This document shows positions 20,901 through 29,708 of a DNA stretch of 64,000 nt, piece after piece. The DNA is from Kingdonia uniflora (taxonomy: Eukaryota > Streptophyta > Magnoliopsida > Ranunculales > Circaeasteraceae): positions 1,922,001-1,986,000 of the forward strand of contig JACGCM010000452.1 of the NCBI GenBank assembly GCA_014058105.1, read 5' to 3'. Within the stretch, counting starts at the first letter, position 1. Every line of letters begins with the position of its first letter. Under the pieces are notes generated by a model. It worked only from the letters and a program-made list of their open reading frames with translations, ran no database searches and was not told the DNA's origin. A program made the position numbers and the translations under genes.

Positions 20901-23900
20901 ATCATTAAGTCTGAATCTGTGATCGGGCTCGCCCCGAGTATGAGCTTGAATAACGAGCTCGATAATAAGTTGTAATCGCCTCGAGTGCCTTAATAATACG
21001 TTTGTTGAAGATTTTAGGCCGGGCTCGCCCCGAATATGAGTTAAGTTGTTTGATCTCGAGTCTTGAAGTTGAGTTTGAACATTGTGTCTGAAGATGGCAT
21101 CGGGCTTACCCCGAGTATAAGCTTGAATAAGTTGTAATCGCCTCGAGTACCTCGACCTCGAGCGCTTTCATAATATGGTTTGATGTTGTTGAAAAGATGA
21201 AAGATGAGGTATGAGATCGAGTGTTGAGTCTGGAGCTGAGGTCAGGACATTATGTCTGAAGCTGAAATCGGGCTCGCCCCGAGTATAGCTTGAATATGTT
21301 GTAATCGCCACGAGTACCTCGACCTCGAGCGCCTTAATAATGTTTGTTGAAAAGATCGGGCTCGCCCCGAGTATAGCTTGAATAAGTTGTAATCACCTTA
21401 ATAGTGTTGTCTGTGATAATGCCGATAAATGTTGGTAGTCGAAATATTTTGTAACAGTAGATTCTCGATAACCCAGGGTAGCCTAATTAAGATAAGTGGG
21501 CCTAATTGTAAAAACCATTTGTGGAGAGAGAGCCATTTCTTCGGAGAGCTTCTGATCGTCCTCTCATTTGTGTTGAACTCCTATTATCAGTTCGCGTTTT
21601 ACCAAAAGGGTCACCACTTTCGATCAATCATTCGTGCTGATCTTGTTGTCATTGATCTTGTTGTTGAGGCAGAAGCTCGATTCTCAGAGAGTGAGTGAAA
21701 GACCTCATCGTTGAGGTCGATTGAAGACATGTCATTGTTGGGTTCGACCTAATTCAAACTTGTTTCAAAGTGGATTTGGGAACTGCTTTGTTCTTTGCTG
21801 CCGAAGATTTGTTGTTCCAGCTCGATATCTCGAATTGTGGGTATGAATAGCTCGGGTTTGAATTGGATAATACATCCTTCATCAGTTCGCCTCCCAAGTT
21901 CGATTTAAAGAGGCTTTCTGTCGAGTTCGAGTGAGCGAAGAACGCTAATTGTTGATTGTTGATTGGAGATGGGTTCTGTTCTCTCCTCTTTTTGTTGCAC
22001 ATCGCCTCCTAAAGATGATCTTTTCTTGGCAAGGTTTTAGTTGGTTCCTTCTGAGTATCGGCAAGTTCTTGTTTGTCTCTCAGGATTTGTACGCAATATC
22101 GGCAAATTCTTGTTTGTCTCTCAGGATTTGTACGCAATTGCTAGCAATTGATAGCAGGGGCATCAGTCTGTTCGCCTTCCATGGCTGTTGTCGTTGTCGC
22201 TTTAACGACGAACAAAGGTATATACCGGAAGATTGTAGCCTACGCAGCTGCTGTTATTGTAACGATTATATTGTTGAACTCACTTTGCTACCTGCTGTTG
22301 CAGTCCTTCGGTTGCCTAAGAATGAAACCAGACAAGACCTCACAATCAATGGAGGAGATGCGGATTGATTAGAGGTGGGAACATGAGCTATTGTTGCAGA
22401 CTTCTGATTCACCCCAAATGAGATTTGTTGCGCCTGTCCTTGTTGAATTTGCCTTATTGCTGAAATTGGGAGTTCTTCGTGGGAGTGGTGGTCGAGTATA
22501 TATATCGATCTGTAAATTGCATTGTGGGTTTCACGAACTGTAGGTATTCGATCTGTAATCTACAACTGTTGTAATCTGCGTTTGTTGGCATTCGATCTGT
22601 TTGAACTATAGAATGTTAGCTAAAACCAGATTTCAAACTTCAGCCCGATTGGATGTAAAGGCCAGTTCTGAAACTCAAGCTCAGGTCTCAGCATTCGACC
22701 ATCACGCATTTACTCGACCTCGTCAACAAACACGTGGCGCATTTATGACACATTATGGAGCGGTTACAAGGAAGAAGAGTTACTCAAGCCGTTACTCGAC
22801 CATTATGAAGACCATTATGAAGACTCATCAAAACCTGATATTGTAACGTTCCTCATCAATGTAACCAACGGTCATATTATAAGACCTATAAAAAGAGACC
22901 TGGAGATTAGAATCCGGGGGGGGACGATGATGATCGACAAAACTCTTAGAGAAAGTCATCCCTACCAAAACTCAGATATTCAATATCTTTCTCTTTGTAA
23001 TAGCTAGCATCTATATAAACACCATTATTTCCAAAAATCCTCAGGAGAGGTCGTGGTTTTTAACCCATTCAAGGGTTTTCCATGCTAAATCTCGTGTTAG
23101 TTATTTTCAGTTCTTAGCTAGCATTCTATATTTCAAGGGTGTAAGGCGTTATCTTCGTCCAATACGAAAATAGGCTATTACATTTGGCGTTGTTTGTGGG
23201 AATCGAACCCACGACCACATGGTTAAAAGCCACATACTGAGTCTGATATTCGAGCTCACATAGTTCGAATAAACACACTGGTAACCAACCAAGGATTGAG
23301 GGCAAGCAGATTGCAATACAGACTTCCTCATCTACAGTTCGGAGATATTAAAGCACCGAGTAACATCGCACTACAGAAGACACTCAGATATCCATCAACA
23401 GTTCGTATACATACGAGCATCGTTAGAGATCGTATCTTCACCAACAGTCCGAAGTTACAGCTAAGGTCATCAAGAGATCCATTACAAGATCAACAATTAT
23501 CAGATAGTAAGACGTTACAAAAGACCTCATAAAAGACTCATCAAACCTGATATTTGTAACGTTCTTCATTAAAGCAATAACGGTCATATTATAAGACCTA
23601 TAAATAGGACCAGAGAGCTAGAGATTGGGGAGGCTGCTCTGACACATCTTCTAAGAGACCTTTTCTACATCTCTTTTTTTGTAATAGCTAGCAGCCTATA
23701 AACATCTCTCTCTTTCTAAAATACTCAGGAGAGGTCGTGGTTTTTTAACCTATTCAAGGGTTTTCCACACTAAATCTTGTGTTAGTTACTCTCAGTTCTT
23801 AGCTAACATTTCATATTTCAAGGGTGTAAGGCACTATCTTCGTCCAATACGAAAATAGGCTATTACAGTATAGATAACATACATATATTTGCTTTGTGAG

Positions 23901-26900
23901 CAGACAATTAGATGGTGGTCCTAGTGCAGCACAAATATTGTTGGGATGATATTCATACATGAAAGAGCATGACCAATAGATGCTATATCATGGTAACAAT
24001 TAATGGCAAATGTGAAAACTACATACAAATCCATGAGATGTTAATAGTATCAATGAAGGTAAATTAGGGCGATAATAAGATGTGCTAACCATCTAAAGAG
24101 GCTTTAAGTGGCTCAACAAACTCAGGGAACTCAATTTCTTCAAGTGCTTTAAGAACATCATCAGCATTGATTGTCTGCCTCTTTGATTCTTTACATATGT
24201 CATTTGCCCTGAAAGAGATTATTTTTTTAGTGAAATTAAGTCATGAACTTGCAAGAGAATATTTTATGGATCGTAAACTGCTAATCTGGTACCAAATTAA
24301 AAATGAGAATAGATATGAAGGTACAAGATAAACAGAGGGAGTACTTTAAATTTGGAAACTCCACAGAATTAGCTATCATTTATAAACTACAGTTGCTACA
24401 TTCATATAGCCTATATATAGCCTACTACACATTCTATGCATATCTTTGGGTACTTCAATCAACTTTGTGTCCCACTTAAATCTTTATTTCGACCATTACA
24501 CTTTTTGATAAGGAGATCTTCTTGCACTTTTTGTTTGCTATTTTAATTTAAGAATCAAGATGTCGGCTTGTCATTTTCAAAATGATAAAGAAGATGACAA
24601 AAAATTTTGTTTGGCAGGAGGGGTGAATCGGGATTAGGTGTCATATGCGTATGAAAGAAGGTACTTTTGCCTGAATGTATGGTGGCCAGGGCCGCAGCCA
24701 GGAATTTATGTTGGGCCTAGGAGGAGCAGTTATGAGGTTTGGGAGAAATTTTGTTGGGTTATTTGTTAAGCTTCCATTGCAATATGTATGATTCTAAGTT
24801 TTAGCAGAATTCTGGGAGGATCTTATACCGCAATACTGGGGACTTGTAAAATATGTATATAATAACTTATAAACCAATAGTGTTAGGTTGGCACTTACAT
24901 GTTGTTTTTCATCTTTTTCTCAAATGCAAGCATTTTCATTAAATTGTACCATTTCGGGATTTAAAGCGAAATTAAAAAAAGTGAGTTGAATCAACTAATA
25001 ATAGTCAATCACATAAATTGAGTGAATAACTTATTCAAATCGTGCAAATCAGTGAATCATATGAGTTGGAAAAGTCTAGAAACTCAAACCTTTTATAGAA
25101 ATAAACCTTATTATGGAAAGTAGTTTTCTATTTTTGATTGATTACCTATTTATCAGCTTTTTTTAGAACTACCAACTCCTAATCAGTCTAAAATACAATA
25201 TTATACCTCCTAGAAAGCCCTCTCTAAATAATTTTCATCTCCCAACTAGTTCATACAGTGATATACACTTAGTCAGAGAAAAAAAAAACGAAAACCAATT
25301 AGCTTTTCAGGATGCTCTTTGTATTTGAAGATTTGAAAGAATTTAAATATGTAAATAGTAATGTTATACATGGATATAAATCATATGATTCATGATTCCT
25401 GCGATTCACCATTTACCAATCTGTACAAAAAGATTCACCTTACGATTCATAATTCGACAACAATGTATGCCCGTCTAAAAAAGGCGGTGGCAGAAGTGAA
25501 GGCGATCAATGCTTATGAGGCGGAGGGCGGTGTGAGGCCAAAGCTTCACTAAAATCGAGGCATATGTCTCACATTTCGTTTATAGATGAACTAACCTTTG
25601 TTTTTGGTACAAAATGAAAACTCTAGAAGGGGTATTTTATACAGATTGTTATTAAACCCAGCCTCGATATGCATTTTCAGGAAAAAGAAAAAAATAAAGT
25701 ACTAGAAAACTATTTTGAGATCTAAGCCTCAGTAATTGGTGAGACGTAAGCCTTGTTGAGAATCAACACCGTCTAGAAAGAGAAGCTTTAGGAGACGAAT
25801 AGGTCACATTATTTGAATCTAAAATGATGGGAAATATAGGGGTATCAAAAAAGTGTAACCAATTTCTGGTTGTTTTAGATAGAGCTGTCAAAGTTATTAA
25901 AAAAGTGTAACCATTTCTGCACTAATGAATCCAGAATGCTTTATTTTTTTAAACTGTGATTTGTAATCATAAGTCAAAATTGGATGAGTAGATTATCTTT
26001 CCTTGCAGTTTTGATAAAATTCACATAGTTATAACATCTCGATCCTGGCTGTGATTTGCAGGAAGGTCGTGGGTTCTTAAAATGCTTGGCTATAAAAGGA
26101 ACATTGGGAGCTGGGATTGTGAGTTACAGTGGGTGCAACAACACTTTCAAGGGAAGGATCTGGTGGCCATTCCAATAAAACTAACTCTTAACTCTTATTT
26201 CTATAATATATGGATAGAAAAAAAATGCTAGAATTTTCCAGAGTAAACAATGTTATCATAAAGTTGTTTTGTTTAACATTATTAATGAAATTAGAATTAA
26301 GCTTTCTTCTCATGATACTGAGTTGGCTGATAATGCTAGAAATTGGGACTGTATCTATGATTGAAATCTTAAGGCTAGTATTGTTATGCAGGTCCCTACT
26401 AAAGTCAAGTGGGGAGCAGCTGAAGGGAATGTGATCACCATGAACACTGATGGCTCTTTTAAAAATGGAAAGGGTGGTTGTGGAGCTATGCTTAGATATA
26501 ACATTGGCACTATGTTGGGAGAAGTTACAGGCAAGATGGATTCTGATTTTGTCCCTCTCCTGGAACTAAGGGCTGCAGAGATGGGGCTTACTTTTGCTGT
26601 TAATAAAAGGGTGAAAAAGCTTTTGGTTGGTTCTTAACTTAAACTATTCTGGGCTACATCAAGAATATGGATGCTGCCCCTTGGAAGACTTGGCACATAA
26701 TGAACAATATTAGGAAGCTGATCACGCAGTTTGAGTGGTTTGATATTAGACACATCTTCAGGAAGAAAATTAGAGTTGTTGATGCCCTTGCTGACCTACA
26801 GCGTGATGTTGAATACCTTAAGCTTTGTCCTAGCTCTTTTGCTAAAGATCTGAAGAAGATCTGCTATGAAGATGCTATTGGAACTCAATATGAGAGACAA

Positions 26901-28585
26901 TAGGGTGGTTTTGTTCCTGCTAGTTGTTTGGTGTTTTGACGTGCTCCACCTCTTATCATTGTCTCTTGCTGGGTTTTTGATTGGAGCTTTCTTTGTGTGT
27001 GAGTTGGTTAGTTAGTCTGCCTTTGCTGTGTACAAGAGTTGGGTTTTCTGGTTTTTCTTTTGCTCTTATACTCTGCCTTGATCTTTTTGATCAAGGTTTT
27101 GGATGCATTTTTTCCTTTAATTTTTTTAATAAAGCAGGGGGGGTCTGCCTAAAAACCCCAGCACATCTTTCAATAAAAGAAGAAAAGAAGATTCTAGAGA
27201 GAGAGAGAGAGAGAATACAAAAGAGCTGAGAGAGTCGGTTAATGAGAAGGTGAGAAAGTCGGTTCTAGTTCTCTATAAATAGAGGTGTTTCACCATATCT
27301 CATTATCATGTGTTTCGTATTAAATTTGAAATGTTTTGTTCTAAAGCTTTTCTTATATAATTGTGTAATGCTTCTCCTTAGTTCGCATGTGTGGTGTGCA
27401 TATATGTGCAACTTGAGCACTTCTTGTATGATTCCTTCCGTAGTGGAACTCTACAAGCCTCAACATAAAATCTTCATGAGGAAGTTTGGAGTGTTTTTTT
27501 TTTAAATCCTTGTGAAGAGAGGCCTTGAGTCTAGATTATCCATGGGTTGTATGGAATGGAATTATATCCAAGAAGTCAAGCATGCCTTTGACAAGTGTGT
27601 TTAATTTAAAATAGGGTAAATTTCTCTTGGAGGAATCAATAGTGAGAAATATAAGGGTTTCTCATGCCCACTATTAATTGCCATTAAAAAGAAAGATCCT
27701 GGCAGACCACTTTGCAGGGGAGTGATGGAATCGAGGGTTCTTGGCTTCCAAAATAAGTATTATTTTCCTATTAGTAATTTTCTTTACGAAATGTTTTCTG
27801 AGAAATCTCATAACCATAACCATAGCCCCTAGCCAATCCATTTCTGCATTCCCATTGGTTTCTTTAACAAGGTCCTCCAAAATATCCATCCCTACAAGGA
27901 GACCCAATCAATACTCTCATTGAGTACACAATGCAAATCACCTGCTACTCACCAACCCATAATCCCAATATTTCACTGTAATGAAACAAAAACTTATTGC
28001 AAGTACTTCCATTAGCAAAGTAAAACCCAATGGGGTGATCTTAAATGCCAAAATGAGAAATGGGTTGTTGGTATAACCAACATTATCGGATGAAAGCTAA
28101 TAATCTTAATCTGCCAACGATATTCTCTTTTCTAAACAAGACATTCTAATCAAAGGATTTGTGATAAACTAATTACATATCCAGAGGGCCAAAGGGGTGA
28201 TCCTAAATGCCCAAATGAGAAATGGGTTGTTTGAATATACGGCATTATTGGATGAAAACTAATAATATTAATCTGTCCTCCTTACCCCAACTCCATCTAA
28301 TCAAAGGGTTTGTAATAAACTAATTACATATCCCCTAATTACTACCAATTGACTTCAAATTCAAATGGCGCGAAACAATAATCAACTGACAAACAAGTTT
28401 GAGAGAGATTCTTACGTGGCAGAGAGATAATGGATGAAGATTCTGGCACTCTCAGAGAAAGCTAAGAGCGCGTCTTTGTGAAGAGTGAATTGCCCTTCCT
28501 CTGATGAGTTTGAGAGCTTATCCTTCACCACCCTGCGCACAATAGCCTTAGGCAGCTCTTCAACATCTGCACTTGCTTTCGCCAT
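15214..28585 (-). CDS. DPB4: DNA polymerase epsilon subunit, DPB4/POLE3-type histone-fold protein (3 exons, 149 aa)
   Basis: Three exons join in frame: 28585-28416, 24208-24090 and 15374-15214. The product starts MAKASADVEELPKAIV and ends in an acidic tail (EVAEEDENN). Residues 8-95 form an H2B/NF-YB-like histone fold: LPKAIVRRVVKD (helix 1), DALLAFSESARIFIHYLSA (helix 2), TINADDVLKALEEIEFPEF and EPLKASL (helix 3 and C helix). Residues 97-124 are basic (RRRNAGKKAGAAKAKEADKK). The length is close to animal POLE3 (147 aa). The family pairs with a POLE4/DPB3 partner, binds DNA in the Pol epsilon holoenzyme and acts in nuclear replication and histone inheritance; plants also file it as an NF-YB-like protein (NF-YB11). 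Introns are 4,207 and 8,715 bp, swollen by transposons, with GT..AG borders. No stop or frameshift was seen, so the gene is probably functional. The name rests on recognition, not a search. Confidence 0.9.
15560..16300 (+). pseudogene. TBC-domain RabGAP processed pseudogene in DPB4 intron 2
   Basis: The plus strand encodes part of a TBC (Rab GTPase-activating) domain of the plant TBC1/Gyp7-like type: GFEKWQKILRLDAKCANIE, PTQASMSAEIAYHSAKS, NLEPCRILHAVWLVSTLEAY and the hallmark IGYCQGM (about 15995-16015). A frameshift follows, then FMRKARHN, KDSHLYKHFEKLQA and YTMVVVSFRRLTVEQTLC. A stop stands where a Trp is expected before EVMW. Coding blocks run on without introns, which suggests a retrocopy. 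At least three frame breaks and missing flanks make it dead. It is antisense to the host gene that contains it. Confidence 0.75.
16301..18978. other. DPB4 intron 2, unassigned AT-rich sequence
   Basis: There is no convincing coding frame; the open frames at 16554-16818 are short and lack a recognisable motif. The only clear landmark is a G homopolymer at 17925-17955. The block 18370-18560 has mixed frames and may be a gene relic, but I cannot identify it. Confidence 0.5.
17925..17955 (+). repeat. 31-base poly-G run after a GTG/GT microsatellite
   Basis: A TGGTGGTGGT and GTGTGTG stretch at 17900-17924 passes into 31 consecutive G bases. Such a run can form a G-quadruplex, and its length is unreliable in sequencing. 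Confidence 0.95.
18984..19571 (-). repeat. Element E left LTR (minus orientation, complete)
   Basis: On the plus strand it runs TGTAATAGCC..AACTACA, 588 bp. On the minus strand it starts TGTAGTTGAC and ends GGCTATTACA. A polypurine tract directly adjoins its U3 end, so this is a regular 3' LTR of a minus-strand element. It is almost identical, in reverse complement, to 22621-23182. Confidence 0.9.
19703..19840. repeat. 20-bp minisatellite in element E
   Basis: About seven tandem copies of a 20-bp unit close to GTAGTAGAATGTATGATAAT, with single-base variants. Confidence 0.9.
19860..20720. repeat. Hairpin-forming tandem repeat (about 157 bp higher-order unit) in element E
   Basis: Copies of GGTCGAATTGAGCGTATCAA begin at 20179, 20339 and 20496 (spacings 160 and 157). 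Each long unit holds two versions of a core of the form GGTCG-A-ATTGA-loop-TCAAT-AAG-CGACC, able to fold as a hairpin. The same repeat, in reverse complement, lies at 62560-63560 in element G. Confidence 0.85.
20721..21410. repeat. Second tandem repeat zone in element E (CGGGCTCGCCCCGAG type)
   Basis: At least six imperfect copies contain CGGGCTCGCCCCGAGTAT, then AGCTTGAATAAGTTGTAATC, then CCTCGAGTACCTCGACC. The first block is itself an inverted repeat (CGGGC..GCCCCG). Copy lengths differ because internal parts are deleted. Confidence 0.8.
21411..22620. other. Element E non-coding internal region
   Basis: No gag or pol motif was found on either strand, and the short open frames look non-coding. 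A 40-odd-bp unit (TCGGCAARTTCTTGTTTGTC..) is duplicated in tandem at about 22057-22138. The last 17 bases (22608-22624, TATAGAATGTTAGCTAA) match the U5 part of the inverted LTR (19036 on), marking a rearrangement junction. Confidence 0.6.
22621..23182 (+). repeat. Element E right LTR 1 (plus orientation, lacks about 28 bp of U3)
   Basis: It is nearly identical to the reverse complement of 18984-19543. It lacks the LTR start (TGTAGTTGAC..) and joins a short piece of inverted U5 instead. It ends GGCTATTACA and is followed two bases later by primer-binding sequence. Confidence 0.9.
23185..23233 (-). other. 3' half of a tRNA-Lys(UUU) at the primer-binding site position
   Basis: On the minus strand this is the 3' half of a tRNA: anticodon stem-loop TGTGG-CTTTTAA-CCATG (anticodon TTT), variable TGGTC, T arm GTGGG-TTCGATT-CCCAC, acceptor strand AAACAAC, discriminator G and CCA. 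The CCA is encoded, as expected of a copied mature tRNA and not of a plant tRNA gene. There is no 5' half. The first 18 bases are the normal primer-binding site, and about 31 more were copied. It identifies the primer tRNA of this family as Lys(UUU). Confidence 0.85.
23234..23867 (+). repeat. Element E right LTR 2 (plus orientation, lacks about 25 bp of U3)
   Basis: It matches the G 5' LTR (56190-56847) from ACTGAGTCYGATATTCGAGC onward and ends GGCTATTACA, directly before the GTATA flank. It differs clearly from LTR 1, so it comes from another subfamily member. Its first bases are replaced by the tRNA fragment. Confidence 0.85.
24090..24208 (-). CDS. DPB4: DPB4 exon 2
   Basis: This 119-bp exon follows CTTTCAG and begins GGCAAATGAC. 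It ends ..TTAGATG before the donor GTTAGC. It encodes ANDICKESKRQTINADDV through KASLD, completing the histone fold, and its phase joins cleanly to both neighbours. Confidence 0.92.
24209..26059. other. DPB4 intron 1, proximal part
   Basis: AT-rich intron sequence. The short open frame 25361-25552 lacks homology I can recognise. No RNA gene or terminal-repeat element was seen. Confidence 0.5.
26060..27180 (+). mobile_element. LINE (L1-type) 3' end with RNase H domain, 5'-truncated
   Basis: The plus strand encodes the C-terminal part of a plant L1-type ORF2. SWDCELQWVQQHFQGKDL and IWIE resemble the zinc-binding reverse-transcriptase tail. The RNase H blocks follow: NTDGSFKNGKGGCGAMLRYN (about 26440), LELRAAEMGLTFAVNK (about 26565) and IFRKKIRVVDALADLQ (about 26757). 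The catalytic Asp of TDGS, the Glu of LELRA and the final Asp of VVDALA are present. Stops and frameshifts (about 26635) make it inactive. The upstream RT and endonuclease are missing, as usual for truncated LINE insertions. It lies antisense to DPB4 in intron 1. Confidence 0.75.
27181..28030. other. DPB4 intron 1, middle part
   Basis: It contains a (GA)n run at about 27197-27214 and AT-rich sequence. Open frames at 27308-27505 (plus) and 27907-27674 (minus) have no recognisable motif. Confidence 0.5.
28031..28340. repeat. Tandem duplication of about 162 bp in DPB4 intron 1
   Basis: The block starting GGGGTGATCYTAAATGCC and ending near TAAACTAATTACATATCC occurs at about 28032-28190 and again at 28194-28340. 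The copies differ by substitutions and small indels, so the duplication is old. Confidence 0.8.
28416..28585 (-). CDS. DPB4: DPB4 exon 1
   Basis: This 170-bp coding exon starts at ATG 28585-28583 and encodes residues 1-56 plus two bases of codon 57. It ends GCCAC before the donor GTAAG (28415-28411). It carries helices 1 and 2 of the histone fold. Confidence 0.92.
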
Positions 28586-28604
28586 GAAATCTCAAAACCC
28601 CCAA

Positions 28605-28613
28605 TTTTCCCGC
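28605..28613 (+). promoter_or_regulatory. E2F-like site upstream of DPB4
   Basis: TTTTCCCGC (GCGGGAAAA on the gene strand) fits the E2F consensus TTTSSCGC. It lies 19 bases upstream of the DPB4 start codon. Replication genes are typical E2F targets, so S-phase control is plausible. The transcription start is unknown. Confidence 0.6.
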
Positions 28614-28619
28614 TAATAG

Positions 28620-29324
28620 TAGGGAAAGAACACACTTGAGAGTATCTCCAATAGTGGTGAGATTAGCTATTATTACCCCAAAATCAAGCTCCAATAGTTG
28701 AGATAAGAGCAAAACTCGCACTGCGATCTCACACTTTTTTTGGCAAAACAATATAAAGATCGACAAGGCCTTGATGGGGCAATCTAGAGCTAGAGTATAT
28801 GCACCTAGGAAAGATCGAGGGAGTTGTTAGGAAACGTCTTCACAACTATATTACAGTTCGTCATACCAAGTACTTTTTTCAGTCTCGCATCCTGCGTCGC
28901 TTCTGCTCCTTTGATGGTTGTTGGAGCCTCTGTTTGTTTAGGGTGACCGGCCCTAGAAAAGTCATGACCTGAAGAAAAAAAAAAAAATATATATATATAT
29001 ATATCGAATAAACAGTTTGTAGAGATAGAAACAAAAAGTGTTAGACCAATTCGTAGTCATTACATAGGGTCTAAAAGTTAATTTGCCCAAAAATTTAGTA
29101 GAGAACAGTTAGTTAGGACTTGAAGAAAGAAGAATTAGGCTACGCCGGTTTCCATTCCCACCAGCCACGTGCTATAAAATAATATGAAGTTTTGCTATAA
29201 CTCAACCTAGAATGGGTGAGGGAAGTATTTTTGCTTGTGTTTTGTCAAATGTGGAAAGTGAGATGGGAGCAATAATCCCATCCCCAGCTCATAACTATAT
29301 TTTAGCAAACAAAATCTCTTTGGG
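28620..29324. other. Region upstream of DPB4
   Basis: This is the putative promoter. It has a (TA)n microsatellite at about 28988-29004 after a poly-A run. I see no second gene. Confidence 0.5.
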
Positions 29325-29475
29325 CTTGCCACGGTACCTCCGTAGGCTGCACACTCCATTTTAATTCAAGGTATCTCCTGACAGATATCCCCTGGTGTTG
29401 GGTATTGAACTCGTGACCACTATGTTCAAGCTATGATCCCAAACTACTAGTCCAACCCCAAAGGTTTACTTTGAA
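29325..29475 (-). mobile_element. tRNA-derived SINE remnant
   Basis: On the minus strand a pol III A-box-like TGGACTAGTAG is followed about 40 bases later by a B-box-like GAGTTCAATACCC. An unrelated body (GGGGATATCTGTCAGGAG, GGAGGTACCGTGGCAAG) comes after them. This spacing and order are those of tRNA-derived SINE heads. No tRNA fold is preserved, and the ends are not defined. Confidence 0.55.
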
Positions 29476-29708
29476 ATGCCCTCTTATGCCATATCTATAA
29501 TAAGAAGAAAAAAAAAAGACTCAACATATTGATTGGGTAGTAGACATTTATTCTACCTACGCCGACAACGAGACGAGTTTGGATGGCCCTGATGAAGTTT
29601 AGGTGGGTTTTGTCACATTGAAATGATATTGTCCCTTGAAACCCTACTCTAGCTTTCTTCCCTCTCCAACAACTCAAAGCACATCAAAGGTTCCTCCCTC
29701 TTCAACAC

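Larger units (their letters stand above)
18984..23867. mobile_element. Element E: rearranged LTR element with inverted LTRs, TSD GTATA
   Basis: The flanks are GTATA at 18979-18983 and 23868-23872. The left end is an LTR in minus orientation (18984-19571), followed by a polypurine tract (minus strand GAGACGGGGCGTA) and three tandem-repeat zones. The right end is two plus-oriented LTRs (22621-23182 and about 23234-23867) separated by a tRNA-Lys fragment. Both outer termini are therefore U5 ends (TGTAATAGCC / GGCTATTACA). No gag or pol was found, so the element is non-autonomous. It shares its LTR and 157-bp repeat with element G. It lies in intron 2 of DPB4. Confidence 0.8.

Noticed and set aside
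23185..23260. A functional tRNA-Lys gene
   Set aside because: There is no 5' half or matching acceptor strand. CCA is encoded, and the piece abuts an LTR end exactly where a primer-binding site belongs.
18984..23867. Two or three independent simple insertions instead of one rearranged element
   Set aside because: LTR 1 and LTR 2 both lack their first bases and have no target duplications of their own, while the outer ends share GTATA. It is not fully excluded.
24690..24730. Transposon end-like motif (GCCGCAGCCAGGAATTT)
   Set aside because: Reminiscent of common plant element ends, but no partner terminus or duplication was found nearby.
25361..25552. Small gene in DPB4 intron 1
   Set aside because: The 63-codon frame has no recognisable domain, splice context or promoter.
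28630..28770. MITE upstream of DPB4 (CTCCAATAG motifs)
   Set aside because: CTCCAATAG occurs twice in direct, not inverted, order. No terminal inverted repeat or TSD could be fixed.
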